From an uncultured Vampirovibrio sp. (lineage in GTDB: Bacteria; Cyanobacteriota; Vampirovibrionia; Gastranaerophilales; Gastranaerophilaceae), in the NCBI GenBank assembly GCA_910583875.1, contig CAJTXT010000002.1, positions 62,001 to 126,000 on the forward strand: a DNA stretch of 64,000 nucleotides, given 5' to 3'. Shown in pieces: positions 44,415 to 53,765 of this stretch. The translations under genes were made by a program, and so were the position numbers. Every line of letters starts with the position of its first letter. Position 1 is the stretch's first letter. The notes below the pieces were generated by a model. It saw nothing but the letters and a program-made list of their open reading frames with translations, did no database searches and was not told the origin of the DNA.

Positions 44415-46823
44415 TTATCTTATTCTTTTAAATATAGTTGTTGATTCACCGGCAATGCTGATTGGAACATTGTCTCTTCCATTAGAAGATATGTGTGAAT
44501 TATTATTATAGTTTCCGCTGCCGCCATATTTTTTATCATCTGTATTTAATATTTCAACCCATTCACCTTCAGGGAATTTAATGTAATAATTAGCTGCATC
44601 TGATCTTGGATAACTTGCATCAAGGAAATTAGTAACAGTAAAGATTTCATTATTACTGTCAGGATCTTTTGCATGTGTTGCAAATACTTGTGATGCTTGA
44701 TGTTTTACAGTACCGCTTGTTTCTAAATAACCTTTGGTTAATGCAGGATTTTCTGCATTTAGTTTATTTAAATCTTTAGTCAATTGTTTGAATTTTGTCA
44801 TTTTTATTCTACCAGATGTAGAATATTTAATATTTCCTATTGTAGATTCTTCTAATGCTGCTTTACCTGATTTATATCCTTTTTCAACATCTAAATATGT
44901 TTCATTTTTTACGGATTCAAATTGTCTGAAAAATCTAAATGGAGTTAAATCTGCTCTTTCATCGCCTTGGAAAATCATCTTTGGTCCTGGAATTGCATAT
45001 GTTCTAGCTAGTGCCATTTTGTTCTTACTTAAACTTTTATTGAACATTGTTTTTACAATGTCATAAGTTATTCCTGATGAAGTTTTAATTCCTAATGGTT
45101 TAAGAACTTCATTATTAAATGCTTGATGTATATTTTGAATTTGTCTTTTAGATGTTATCATACTTGTATCATACTTATCTAATTGACCTGTTTGAAGCAT
45201 AATTGCTAATTTCTCAGAAGTCAATTGTGCTTTTTGGAAAGTAATAGTTCTTTTTGCATCATCAATACTGCAGCCTTTTAATTCTTTGTAATCAACTGCT
45301 CTTTTATTGTCTTCTTCACTAAGTTCTACGTTGTCATTTAGGTGAAGCATAGGAACCATTAATTTTGATAATAATCTTGAACCTTCAAAGTTTCCTATTT
45401 CATCGTGGCTCATAATGTATTTAACTCTGCCTTGAGAGCAGTAACATGCTTTTTCATATTTATCCAGATCAATTGCACCATACATTCCATCTTTTAATGT
45501 GTGGAAATAATTAAAATCCCATTCACTATCAAAACCAAGTCTGCCTAAAGAGGCTTTACTTGCAGAGATTTGTTCAATCGCATCACAGTGAACATTTTCT
45601 GATTGTCCTGCCCCTGTTTCATAATCCTTTAATTGGTTTGTAACTCTTTTGTCATGCGGTTCATCGTGGTTATCCCAGAAATTGCCGTTATCATCAACGC
45701 TAATAGATGTTCTAGCATCTTCTGCAATTAAAAATGCATCCGGTTTATGATAATTAACTTCAGCTGCAATTTGCTTCATTGCATAATCGGAATTCATAAA
45801 TTTAGTCATATCAAGTCTTAAACCGTCGCAATGATAGTTATCAAGCCAATTAAGTGCTGCATTTACCATAAAGTCTCTAACATATCTTGAATCTTTACCT
45901 TCATAGTTTATTGCTTCACCAAAGCAGTTATTGCCTGCCGTATAAGGCCCAGTCTTTGTTAATGCTGCACCATCAGGACCTAAGTGGTTTGGTACCATAT
46001 CCATTATTACGTTTAGTCCTTGCTCGTGAGCAAAATCAATTAATTCTTTTAATTTATCTGGACCGCCTAAATGTTCTGCTGGAGCCATTTTATCTACACC
46101 GTCATAGCCCCAATTAAAAGAATATGTATTTTCAACTGGCATAATCTCAATTGAGTTAAATCCCATATCAGGAAGAGTTTTTATTACAGCTTTTGCACTA
46201 TCAAAGTTTCCTTTTTTAGTTAATGAGGCAGTATTAAATTCAAAAATTCTTGCTTCATCTACGGTTTTTAATCCGTTTTGTTTATTTGCAAGTCTTGAAA
46301 TTCTATTTGTATTGTTTGTAAACCATTCTTTATCATTCCATTCATATAAAGAATGATCGTAAACGGTTGATGCACCTAGCAAACTTTCTTGTCTAAAAGA
46401 GTAAGGATCTTTTACTGTTGCGATTTCACCGTTACCTTTATAGATTGTAAAGGAATATTTATCACCGTGTTCTACTTCTCCAGCTGGAATATTCTTTTCT
46501 GTAGCAAAAATACCATTGCCTTGATTTTTTAATTCATAAGCTTTTCTTGATTCTGGATTATCTTTTTTTGTAACATTTACAATAACAGCTTTTGTATCTG
46601 GGTATGTTAAAAGTTTGAAGGATGCTTCTTTTGTTTTAGGGTCAATTGTTGCGCCCCAGCTTTTGTGTTCAGCCCAAGTTCTGCCAAAAGAGATAGGCTT
46701 ATAACAAATGTTAGATAAGCTCTTTATTTGTTGCGCATTATTTGTTTCAGAAGTTTTTTCTGTCTTTAATACTGCTGGATTTTGTTTAATAGAGCCTACA
46801 TTATTAATACTATTTATCTTCAC
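44415..46823 (-). CDS. GH13 alpha-amylase-family enzyme (branching enzyme / TreZ-like)
   Basis: 802 residues from GTG 46823. An N-terminal tail with PISFGRTW (43-50) precedes an E-set domain (60-145) and a GH13 barrel. DMVPNH (275-280), GLRLDMT with nucleophile D338, LIAEDA with acid E368, and MSHDEIGN (H473, D474) are the four conserved regions. The N-terminal E-set domain and LIAED point to the branching enzyme/maltooligosyltrehalose trehalohydrolase side of GH13. An extra helical insertion of about 105 residues (about 495-600) lies before GPKMIFQGDE. It probably acts on intracellular glycogen-type glucan; the exact specificity is not decidable here. Confidence 0.85.
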   Translation of the reverse strand: MKINSINNVGSIKQNPAVLKTEKTSETNNAQQIKSLSNICYKPISFGRTWAEHKSWGATIDPKTKEASFKLLTYPDTKAVIVNVTKKDNPESRKAYELKNQGNGIFATEKNIPAGEVEHGDKYSFTIYKGNGEIATVKDPYSFRQESLLGASTVYDHSLYEWNDKEWFTNNTNRISRLANKQNGLKTVDEARIFEFNTASLTKKGNFDSAKAVIKTLPDMGFNSIEIMPVENTYSFNWGYDGVDKMAPAEHLGGPDKLKELIDFAHEQGLNVIMDMVPNHLGPDGAALTKTGPYTAGNNCFGEAINYEGKDSRYVRDFMVNAALNWLDNYHCDGLRLDMTKFMNSDYAMKQIAAEVNYHKPDAFLIAEDARTSISVDDNGNFWDNHDEPHDKRVTNQLKDYETGAGQSENVHCDAIEQISASKASLGRLGFDSEWDFNYFHTLKDGMYGAIDLDKYEKACYCSQGRVKYIMSHDEIGNFEGSRLLSKLMVPMLHLNDNVELSEEDNKRAVDYKELKGCSIDDAKRTITFQKAQLTSEKLAIMLQTGQLDKYDTSMITSKRQIQNIHQAFNNEVLKPLGIKTSSGITYDIVKTMFNKSLSKNKMALARTYAIPGPKMIFQGDERADLTPFRFFRQFESVKNETYLDVEKGYKSGKAALEESTIGNIKYSTSGRIKMTKFKQLTKDLNKLNAENPALTKGYLETSGTVKHQASQVFATHAKDPDSNNEIFTVTNFLDASYPRSDAANYYIKFPEGEWVEILNTDDKKYGGSGNYNNNSHISSNGRDNVPISIAGESTTIFKRIR

Positions 46824-46952
46824 AACTTACCCCTAATTAAAAGAACACAATTTATATAAGTCTATTTAAACATATTTTGTGCTATTTTTTCAAAGAATGT
46901 AATAAAAAATTTACAATTCAACAGGGGCTGTAATTCTTTTCTGTTTTAATTT

Positions 46953-47081
46953 CTAGCGATTATTATCTTTTACTTGTTTACGTTCTATCTCTTGAATATT
47001 TTTTAAAAATAGTGCAGATAAATCTTGAATTTCATCAGGATTAATTAAAAAATTTAGCAAACAATGTTCATTTAAGTTCAT
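46953..47081 (-). CDS. Small protein, 42 residues (candidate)
   Basis: The frame encodes MNLNEHCLLNFLINPDEIQD followed by an amphipathic helix (LSALFLKNIQEIERKQVK). GAAGAAG precedes the ATG at short spacing. Composition and the single predicted helix look protein-like. It sits upstream of the GH13 gene on the same strand. The rest of this gap (47082-47377) shows only AT-rich DNA and presumably the promoter of the SLH gene. Confidence 0.4.
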   Translation of the reverse strand: MNLNEHCLLNFLINPDEIQDLSALFLKNIQEIERKQVKDNNR

Positions 47082-47377
47082 TATCTTCTTCCCAAAAGTT
47101 ACAAATTTTATTGTATCAGTTTTACAAATTAGAACATCAACTTTAAGTATGATGAGATATATAATCCTTCTCCATTATTTATATGAATTGTTAATTAAAT
47201 TTTTATTTCAAATTATGCTACCGCCAATAATTATCCACAAATATTGTAGAAAAAGGCAATGAATATATAGGGCTGAACATATCATAATTCAAAGATAGAA
47301 ATACTATAAATAACAAACATAATTAGATAAAAAGAAATGATTGCCTGTAACATTTCTTTTATGAACAAGGAGGAAAA

Positions 47378-49399
47378 ATGAAATTAAACAAAATGACACT
47401 TGCCGCCGTAGTAACATTCGGTGTATTAGCAGGTACAAATGCAGGTTTTTCACAAGAAACAGCAACTGAAATATCAAATGATCTTTTGGCAGCTTGCCCT
47501 TTGTCTGGATGCTCTTCTCCTGTGACACCACAAACAGCAAAATGTCCGAAATGTCATCAAGATATAGATAAATGTTCTTGCCAACCTAAAACAACATGTG
47601 ATCCATGTGAAACAAAAAAAGATTGTGACTCTTGTAAGCCAATTGCTAGCGATTGTAATCAATGTCCACCAATCGCTCAATGTCCGGCACCATCAACACC
47701 AACTTGCGCAGTATGTCCGCAAACTATTGATGGTAAAAAATTTGAACAACAAGTTTATGCTTATCCAAATGCAATTTATGGTCATAACCAAATTGTCGGA
47801 GAAAGAAATAACGGTTTATTCTTAGGTGATGATTCTATGACTTCATTTAGAGGCGTTCCTGTTGCTGAAGCTGCTTCAACAGCTTGCGGCTGTGGATGTG
47901 ATGATGGCAGTATGACAGGTGCTGCTGCACCAATGCCTTGCTTAGACAATTGCCCAATGCAGCATGGTATTCCCGTAGATAGAAATCCAGCAAATATTGA
48001 AGGTTCAGGTTGCCCTGTTCAAATTCATACAAATACAAGTATGGAAGCTATTAAAAAATCAATGGAACCATTTGAATATTCTGCAATGACAGGTGGAGCT
48101 GCTCCTGTTGTCAGCGCATTTGAAGATGTTCCTGATGGATTTTGGGCTAGCTGTGATATTAATAAGCTAACTGAAAATAATGTAATCGCAGGTTATCCAG
48201 ATAGAACATATAAACCAAATTTACCTGTATCAAGAGCTGAAATGGCTACAATGGTTGTAAAAGGTTTGAACTTAAATGATAATGTAACTTGTCCATCAAA
48301 TATGTTCAAAGATGTTCCGCAATCTCATTGGGCTAACAAAACTATTGCAAAAGCAGTTTCTAACGGTTTAATGGCTGGATATCCAAATAATTTGTTTAAA
48401 CCAAATCAACCAATATCTCGTGCAGAAGCATTCTCTATTATGGCAAAAGGTATAAATTGTCCAATGGATGATTGCAAAGCTGAAACAATTTTAGGTCAAT
48501 ATTGTGACGGTGATACTGTTCCAACTTGGGCAAAAGTTCCAGTAGCAAAAGTTTTAGAAACAGGTGCTATATCTGATTTCCCAAATCCTAATGAAATTGC
48601 ACCAAACAAAGATGCAAGCCGTGCAGAAATTGCTTCTATGTTAGAAAGTGTTCGAGTAGCTATGGGTTACAGTAAAGATGATGTTGTATCTGATTGTGGA
48701 TGTGAACCTAAAAAAGCTTACTACCAATCTGAAGAAATCGTTACTATTCCTACTCTTCAATTAACATTTAATGATGAAGTTAGTGCTAAATCTGCTCACG
48801 TAGGTGATAGATTTGCTGCTACAACAATTGATTCAGTAACAATTAATGGTATTGAATTCCCTGCAGGTTCAAGAGTAGATGGTAAAGTTTTAGAAGTTGT
48901 AAGACCTACAAAACATTGCCAAGGTGCAATTAAACTTTCATTTAATACAATTAAAAATGGTAAATGTAAAGCAGATTTACCAAACCAAATCTTAACTGCA
49001 CAAGTTAATAAAGTTAAAAAACCAAATGCAGTTGCAAGATTAGTTGAATTCCCATTTACATGGACAGGCGGTTTATTAGGTAACGTAGGTAGAACAGTCG
49101 GCGGTGCTATTGTTAGTGCAAGTAATGCTGTAGAACAAGTTGTTTCTGGTGTTGGTCTTGGTACTGGTGAAGTATTCCAAGGACAATTTAAAGCAGCAGG
49201 AAGAAGCTATGTTGATGTAGGTAAGGCTATTGTTACAGCTCCTGTAGACTTAACTAGAACAGCATTATCAGGTACTATGGGCTTATTCCAATACACAGGT
49301 GATGAACTTACTTATCTTGTTGATCCTAAAGGTATGAAGGTATCTTCTGTAAATCCAAAAGAAAAAGTTACAATCGCTTTTGGATGCCAAGAACAATAA
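47378..49399 (+). CDS. SLH-domain surface protein with Cys-rich N-terminus
   Basis: 673 residues. A signal peptide (MKLNKMTLAAVVTFGVLAGTNAGFSQ) is followed by a Cys/Pro-rich region (residues about 40-220, many CxxC pairs such as CPKCHQ and CDPCETKKDC). Three S-layer homology repeats follow (FEDVPDGFWASCDINKL..., FKDVPQSHWANKTIAKA..., and a diverged third). The C-terminal part has strand-rich segments (VGDRFAATTIDSVTINGIEFPAGSRVDGKVLEV) and Gly-rich stretches. SLH domains anchor to wall polymers; this may tie the outer membrane to peptidoglycan. AAGGAGG lies 7 bp upstream of the ATG, suggesting high expression. Confidence 0.85.
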   Translation: MKLNKMTLAAVVTFGVLAGTNAGFSQETATEISNDLLAACPLSGCSSPVTPQTAKCPKCHQDIDKCSCQPKTTCDPCETKKDCDSCKPIASDCNQCPPIAQCPAPSTPTCAVCPQTIDGKKFEQQVYAYPNAIYGHNQIVGERNNGLFLGDDSMTSFRGVPVAEAASTACGCGCDDGSMTGAAAPMPCLDNCPMQHGIPVDRNPANIEGSGCPVQIHTNTSMEAIKKSMEPFEYSAMTGGAAPVVSAFEDVPDGFWASCDINKLTENNVIAGYPDRTYKPNLPVSRAEMATMVVKGLNLNDNVTCPSNMFKDVPQSHWANKTIAKAVSNGLMAGYPNNLFKPNQPISRAEAFSIMAKGINCPMDDCKAETILGQYCDGDTVPTWAKVPVAKVLETGAISDFPNPNEIAPNKDASRAEIASMLESVRVAMGYSKDDVVSDCGCEPKKAYYQSEEIVTIPTLQLTFNDEVSAKSAHVGDRFAATTIDSVTINGIEFPAGSRVDGKVLEVVRPTKHCQGAIKLSFNTIKNGKCKADLPNQILTAQVNKVKKPNAVARLVEFPFTWTGGLLGNVGRTVGGAIVSASNAVEQVVSGVGLGTGEVFQGQFKAAGRSYVDVGKAIVTAPVDLTRTALSGTMGLFQYTGDELTYLVDPKGMKVSSVNPKEKVTIAFGCQEQ

Positions 49400-49417
49400 T
49401 CTCTATTGTGTTTGCAA

Positions 49418-49446
49418 AAAGTCTCCGAGAAATCGGAGGCTTTTTT
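49418..49446 (+). terminator. Intrinsic terminator
   Basis: CTCCGA/TCGGAG stem closed by a GAAA tetraloop, followed by a T run. Confidence 0.85.
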
Positions 49447-49502
49447 GTACAAAAATCCTTAAAATATGGTAAAATCAATAAGTAATAATTTGAGGATTTT
49501 AT

Positions 49503-50129
49503 ATGGCAGATAATTTAAAAGATCTTTCTTGTCCGGCATGCGGCAAAAAAATGCATAAAATTTTTATGCCTGACCAAGGTGTAAATCTTGATGTTTGTGT
49601 TGACGGATGTGGCGGTATTTATTTTGATAATAGAGAATTTAAACAATTTGATGAACCGCATGAAGATATAACTCCATTACTAGATGTTTTTGCGGGCAGA
49701 GTTTATGAAACAGTTGATCAGTCTATTGATAGGGTTTGCCCTATTTGTGGAAATAAGATGGTGAAAAACTTTGCAAGTTCTAAACATCAAATTCAAGTTG
49801 ATGAGTGTTATCATTGCGGAGGTAAGTTTTTAGACTTTGGAGAATTAGATAAAATAAGAGCTCAATACAATACAGAGGCAGAACGTACTGGTGATGCAAT
49901 TAAGGAATTATATGCTGTTGCTGGTAAAGAAATTGCTAATGTGAAAATAAAGCATAATGCTGTAAAAAGCAATTATGCAGAAACTCGTGACGGTTTTGCA
50001 TACTATGCACCGCCAATTAGAAAAAAGACTAATTTTGCTATAATTTTATTAGTTATTCTTGTTATTCTTGCTTTTGTTTGTATATATACAAATTTTGATT
50101 TATCAAAGATTCTGTCTTATAAAATATAG
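49503..50129 (+). CDS. Membrane-anchored zf-TFIIB-type zinc-ribbon protein
   Basis: 208 residues with two zinc ribbons of the zf-TFIIB type: CPACGKKMHKIF...DVCVDGCGGIYFDNREF and CPICGNKMVKNF...DECYHCGGKFLDFGEL. Each has the characteristic C-x-x-C...C..CGG(I/K)(Y/F)(F/L)D ending. A C-terminal membrane helix (ILLVILVILAFVCIYTNF) follows a basic linker. Function in this family is largely unknown; membrane tethering suggests a cytoplasmic zinc-ribbon domain held at the membrane. It is flanked by terminators, so it is a single-gene unit. Confidence 0.75.
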   Translation: MADNLKDLSCPACGKKMHKIFMPDQGVNLDVCVDGCGGIYFDNREFKQFDEPHEDITPLLDVFAGRVYETVDQSIDRVCPICGNKMVKNFASSKHQIQVDECYHCGGKFLDFGELDKIRAQYNTEAERTGDAIKELYAVAGKEIANVKIKHNAVKSNYAETRDGFAYYAPPIRKKTNFAIILLVILVILAFVCIYTNFDLSKILSYKI

Positions 50130-50132
50130 TAT

Positions 50133-50161
50133 AAAAAAGCCCTCTACTTGAGGGCTTTTTT
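50133..50161. terminator. Bidirectional intrinsic terminator
   Basis: AAAAGCCCTC/GAGGGCTTTT stem with a TACTT loop, between converging genes. Confidence 0.85.
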
Positions 50162-50179
50162 CGTATTTAGTAATTTTTA

Positions 50180-50932
50180 TTAAATATCTATTTTTTCCAT
50201 TAATTCATCAGATATATCAAAATTTGAATATACGTTCTGTACATCATCATGTTCTTCTAATCTGCTCATTAATCTTAAAATATTTGTCGCAATTTTTTCA
50301 TCTGTAACTTCAACAAGATTTTCAGCTATTCTTGTTAATTCTGCTGATTTACCTTTGAAACCGTTAGCTTCTAAGGTTTCAACACAAGATTGAAAATCTT
50401 CTGGTGCTGTTATAACCTTATAAACATCATCTTCATCAACAACATCTTGAGCATTTGCTTCTATTGCAGCTTCAAAAAGTTTATCAAAGTCAGTTGTTTC
50501 TTTATCAAATTCTATAGCACCGACTTGTTTGAACATCCAGCCGACACAACCTGTTTCACCAAGGTTTCCGCCAAATTTAGAAAAATAACTTCTCAAATCA
50601 CCGGCTGTTCTATTTCTATTATCTGTCATTGCTTCTATAAAAATAGCACTTCCCCCTGCACCGTAGCCTTCATAGGTTAATTCTTCCATGTTATCAGCGC
50701 CAGAAGCACCAGCTCCTTTTTCTATAGCTCTTTTTATATTATCGTTTGGAAGCCCTGCTGCTTTTGCTCTATCTATTGCTGTTCTTAAACGGAAGTTACC
50801 GGCAGGGTCTGCTCCTCCTAATTTAGCAGCAACTATGATTTCTCTTGAAAATTTTTGAAATGTTACACCGCGTGCAGCATCAACTGCAGCTTTTTTGTGT
50901 TTAATTGTTGACCACTTAGAGTGTCCTGACAT
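50180..50932 (-). CDS. yebC: YebC/PmpR-family protein (TACO1-like)
   Basis: 250 residues with the full YebC signature: [85 protein letters not shown]. The family binds nucleic acid and acts as a transcription regulator or in translation of proline-rich stretches; which applies here cannot be read. A single-gene unit facing the TPR gene across a short divergent region. Confidence 0.93.
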   Translation of the reverse strand: MSGHSKWSTIKHKKAAVDAARGVTFQKFSREIIVAAKLGGADPAGNFRLRTAIDRAKAAGLPNDNIKRAIEKGAGASGADNMEELTYEGYGAGGSAIFIEAMTDNRNRTAGDLRSYFSKFGGNLGETGCVGWMFKQVGAIEFDKETTDFDKLFEAAIEANAQDVVDEDDVYKVITAPEDFQSCVETLEANGFKGKSAELTRIAENLVEVTDEKIATNILRLMSRLEEHDDVQNVYSNFDISDELMEKIDI

Positions 50933-50985
50933 ATATAATCCCTTTCATATATTGTTTAATTTTTCTTTTATTGTAATATAAAAGT

Positions 50986-51759
50986 ATGGAAAATGAAATA
51001 AACAAAGACTTACAAAATGCACTTGATGCATTCAAAGCAGCAGATTATCAAACTGCTGTTGATGCCTTCTTAAACGTATTAGAAGAGGATAACAACAATC
51101 CAAATCTTTTAAATAATATTGGGTTATGTTATGCAAAATTGGCTAAGGATGATTTAGCTGTTGAATATTTATTAAAAGCTTTATCTGTAAACCCAAAATC
51201 TGTTCAAACATATATTAATATTGCAGATGTTTATTATAGAAATAAAAATATTATAGATGCTATTAATGTATTAGAAAATGGTGTTACTTTAATGCCGCAA
51301 GAAATAGCTTTAAAACATTATTTATCCCGCTTCTATACAGAAGATTGCCGTTATGATTTGGCTATGGATCAATTATTCGAAATTCTTGATATAGATGAAG
51401 AAAATGTTGACGCATATTGGGATTTAGGTAATATTCAATTTGAACTTGGAGATTATGACAGCGCAGTTGCTAATTACGAAAATGTTTTAGAAAAAGTTAA
51501 TGATAATGCAGTTTTATATTATCAAACAGCTATTACATACGAAGCAAATGATAATATTGATAAAGCTATTTCAAATCATTTAAAAGCAATTTCTGCAAAT
51601 GAAAATTTCCATCCTTCGTATAAAAAACTTGGTATTTTATTTATGGCGCGTGATGATAAAGAAAGTGCTATTGAGTATTTTCAAGATTATTTGAATTTTG
51701 ATTTGCCTGATGATGAAAAGAAAAATATTCAAGATTTAATTGAAAGAATTAGTAAATAG
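50986..51759 (+). CDS. Tetratricopeptide-repeat protein
   Basis: 257 residues made almost entirely of TPR units, about seven, with typical W/L-G-Y-A-F-A-P spacing (NLLNNIGLCYAKLAKDDLAVEYLLKALSVNPKS, VDAYWDLGNIQFELGDYDSAVANYENVLEKV, PSYKKLGILFMARDDKESAIEYFQDYL). No signal peptide; a cytoplasmic protein-protein interaction scaffold. Partners unknown. Diverges from yebC. Confidence 0.85.
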   Translation: MENEINKDLQNALDAFKAADYQTAVDAFLNVLEEDNNNPNLLNNIGLCYAKLAKDDLAVEYLLKALSVNPKSVQTYINIADVYYRNKNIIDAINVLENGVTLMPQEIALKHYLSRFYTEDCRYDLAMDQLFEILDIDEENVDAYWDLGNIQFELGDYDSAVANYENVLEKVNDNAVLYYQTAITYEANDNIDKAISNHLKAISANENFHPSYKKLGILFMARDDKESAIEYFQDYLNFDLPDDEKKNIQDLIERISK

Positions 51760-51837
51760 TTTTATTCTATTGACTAATAAATTTAGTGTCTTCTTATCTG
51801 ATAATTTATAAGTGTTATATTTTATTAGGTGTTTATT

Positions 51838-52104
51838 ATGAAAGACGTTGTAATTTATACTGTTGATTATTGTCCTTATTGTAAAAAGGCTGAACTTTTA
51901 TTAAAGGAAAAAGGTGTTCCTTATAAGAAAATAGATATTACTTCTAATGAAGAAGAGCAAAGAAATAAACTTGGTGAATACTATGACATTCAAGGTCGTG
52001 TTACAGTCCCTCAAATAATAATTGGCGGTAAACGTATTGGCGGCTTTGATGTTTTGGAAAAAATGAACAATGCAGGTACGTTAGATGATTTATTAGATAT
52101 ATAG
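51838..52104 (+). CDS. Glutaredoxin (GrxC-type)
   Basis: 88 residues from ATG 51838 (AGGTG upstream; the GTG at 51829 overlaps that RBS). MKDVVIYTVDYCPYCKKAELLL has the dithiol active site C12-P-Y-C15. GRVTVPQIIIGGKRIGGFDVLEKM carries the cis-proline TVP and the GG glutathione-binding loop. It reduces disulfides or glutathionylated proteins. It is followed 12 bp later by the hybrid-cluster-protein homologue, probably one transcript. Confidence 0.92.
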   Translation: MKDVVIYTVDYCPYCKKAELLLKEKGVPYKKIDITSNEEEQRNKLGEYYDIQGRVTVPQIIIGGKRIGGFDVLEKMNNAGTLDDLLDI

Positions 52105-52116
52105 GGCCGTTGTATT

Positions 52117-53733
52117 ATGAATAAGTTTTTTACCTATTATAATTCTTTATGTGTGGGTGCTAACACTCCTACTGTTTTTTCTTTTGATCCTTTTGTCACA
52201 GCTATTAAGGAATTGCTTGTTGCTGAACTTCAACAAGTTGTATATTATATTGAAAAATTAAAAGATTTAAATCTTGATATGACAGCATATACAGATAAAG
52301 TTATTGAATTTATTTCTGTCTTAATAGTTAATCTTGATTTTAAGAAAGAAAGTTTTTTTGTAATTATTGAAGATTTGTATAATAACAAAAAAATGCTTGA
52401 GAAAATGTATATATCTGCGGCACAAAAAGCAAATATAGAACCTGATTTATTATCTGAATCAGATGAAAATTATTCTTCTCGAGAAATTATTCTGAAAGCT
52501 TTAAATGAACGTGAGAAAAATATCCAAGACAAGGCTGCAAAGATTAAATTTAGCAAAAGTAAAAGAAATCTTTATGAAATAATAATAAATCTAGTCTTGA
52601 ATTCGTGTAATTGTTTAATAGAGCTAAAAAGTTTTGGCGTAAATCTTGAAAATGCTAAAAATCAAGTTTTAAAACTTTTAAATACTCCTAATTTTCCTAC
52701 TTTAACGGATGGTGAATTAATAGAGATTATAAAAGATTTTGCACAGTGCAATTATAAAATAATGAAACTTTTATATGAAAATATAATAGAAGAATTTGGA
52801 CCTGTTCAGGAAATTAATGTTCCGTTAATTAAAAAACAAGGAAAGGCTATATTAGTTTCAGGAAGCAGTTTTAAAGATTTAGAGAAGATATTAATTTCGG
52901 TTAAAGGCTTAAATATTAATGTTTATACTCATCATGAAATGATTAGTGCCTTTCAGTATGAAAAATTATCTTCTTATCAAAATTTAGTTGGGCATTATCA
53001 AAAATCAAATAATAATTTTCCATTAGATTTTGCTTCCTTCCCAGGTCCAATATATATTTCAGGTAATGCAATTCCTAAAATAGATGTAATTCGTGGTCAA
53101 ATATATACCTCGGCAAAATATCCTGCTTATGGAATTGCAAAAATTGAAAATGATGATTTTTCAGATTTAATTAAATATGCCCTCGATGCTAAAGGTTTTG
53201 AGAAGGATAAATTAATTAATGAAATTAAAATAGGATATATTGAAGCTGAAATTGAAAAAAAGGTAAATGATATTATTAAAAAAGCCTCAAACGGTGAAAT
53301 TAAAAATATTGCTATAATTGGTTTAATAGATCAGTTTAATAAATCAAATGATTACATTAACGATTTCTTAAAAAATGCTCCTAACGATGTTTTTATTATT
53401 TCTTTTTCATACAATTACGACCGTAAGAATATTTGGCATGTTAATTCTTATTTTGATTTTGCAATTGTTTATAAAATAATAGAACTTTTGATAGAAAAAG
53501 ATAAAAATATAACAGAAAAACTAAATATTTTCATTACAGATTGTAATACGTCAACAATCTCTCATATATTTAATTTTATTCATTTAGGCTTAAATAGTAT
53601 CTTCCTTGGTCCTTGTTGTCCTAATATCATCAATCCTGTTCTAATTGAAGCTCTTACAGATTTATTTAATATAAAGCCTTTAACTAATGCCTTGAATGAT
53701 ATTGAAATTGAAACAAAAAAAGAAGAGGATTAA
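52117..53733 (+). CDS. Hybrid-cluster-protein (Hcp) homologue lacking metal ligands
   Basis: 538 residues that align along their length with hydroxylamine/NO reductase Hcp: KKQGKAILVSGSSFKDLEKIL, INVYTHHEMISAFQYEKL, LDFASFPGPIYISGNAIP, IFNFIHLGLNSIFLGPCCPNIINPVLI. By comparison with Hcp from memory, the hybrid-cluster ligands are nearly all gone: His to S250, Cys to A318, Cys to I404, Cys to S431, Glu to N477; only E274 (THHEM) remains. The N-terminal cysteine motif for the [4Fe-4S] cluster is also absent. It is therefore unlikely to be a normal Hcp and may be a structural or regulatory pseudoenzyme. Cotranscribed with glutaredoxin. Confidence 0.8.
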   Translation: MNKFFTYYNSLCVGANTPTVFSFDPFVTAIKELLVAELQQVVYYIEKLKDLNLDMTAYTDKVIEFISVLIVNLDFKKESFFVIIEDLYNNKKMLEKMYISAAQKANIEPDLLSESDENYSSREIILKALNEREKNIQDKAAKIKFSKSKRNLYEIIINLVLNSCNCLIELKSFGVNLENAKNQVLKLLNTPNFPTLTDGELIEIIKDFAQCNYKIMKLLYENIIEEFGPVQEINVPLIKKQGKAILVSGSSFKDLEKILISVKGLNINVYTHHEMISAFQYEKLSSYQNLVGHYQKSNNNFPLDFASFPGPIYISGNAIPKIDVIRGQIYTSAKYPAYGIAKIENDDFSDLIKYALDAKGFEKDKLINEIKIGYIEAEIEKKVNDIIKKASNGEIKNIAIIGLIDQFNKSNDYINDFLKNAPNDVFIISFSYNYDRKNIWHVNSYFDFAIVYKIIELLIEKDKNITEKLNIFITDCNTSTISHIFNFIHLGLNSIFLGPCCPNIINPVLIEALTDLFNIKPLTNALNDIEIETKKEED

Positions 53734-53748
53734 TCCTCTTCTTTTTTT
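53719..53748. terminator. Bidirectional intrinsic terminator
   Basis: AGAAGAGGATTAATCCTCTTCT palindrome with A and T runs, shared by the converging genes; it includes the stop codon of the Hcp homologue. Confidence 0.85.
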
Positions 53749-53765
53749 GTTAAATTATTATGTTG

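Noticed and set aside
47149-47262. 37-residue hydrophobic frame on the plus strand (MMRYIILLHYLYELL...)
   Set aside because: No ribosome-binding site and AT-rich composition; likely chance.
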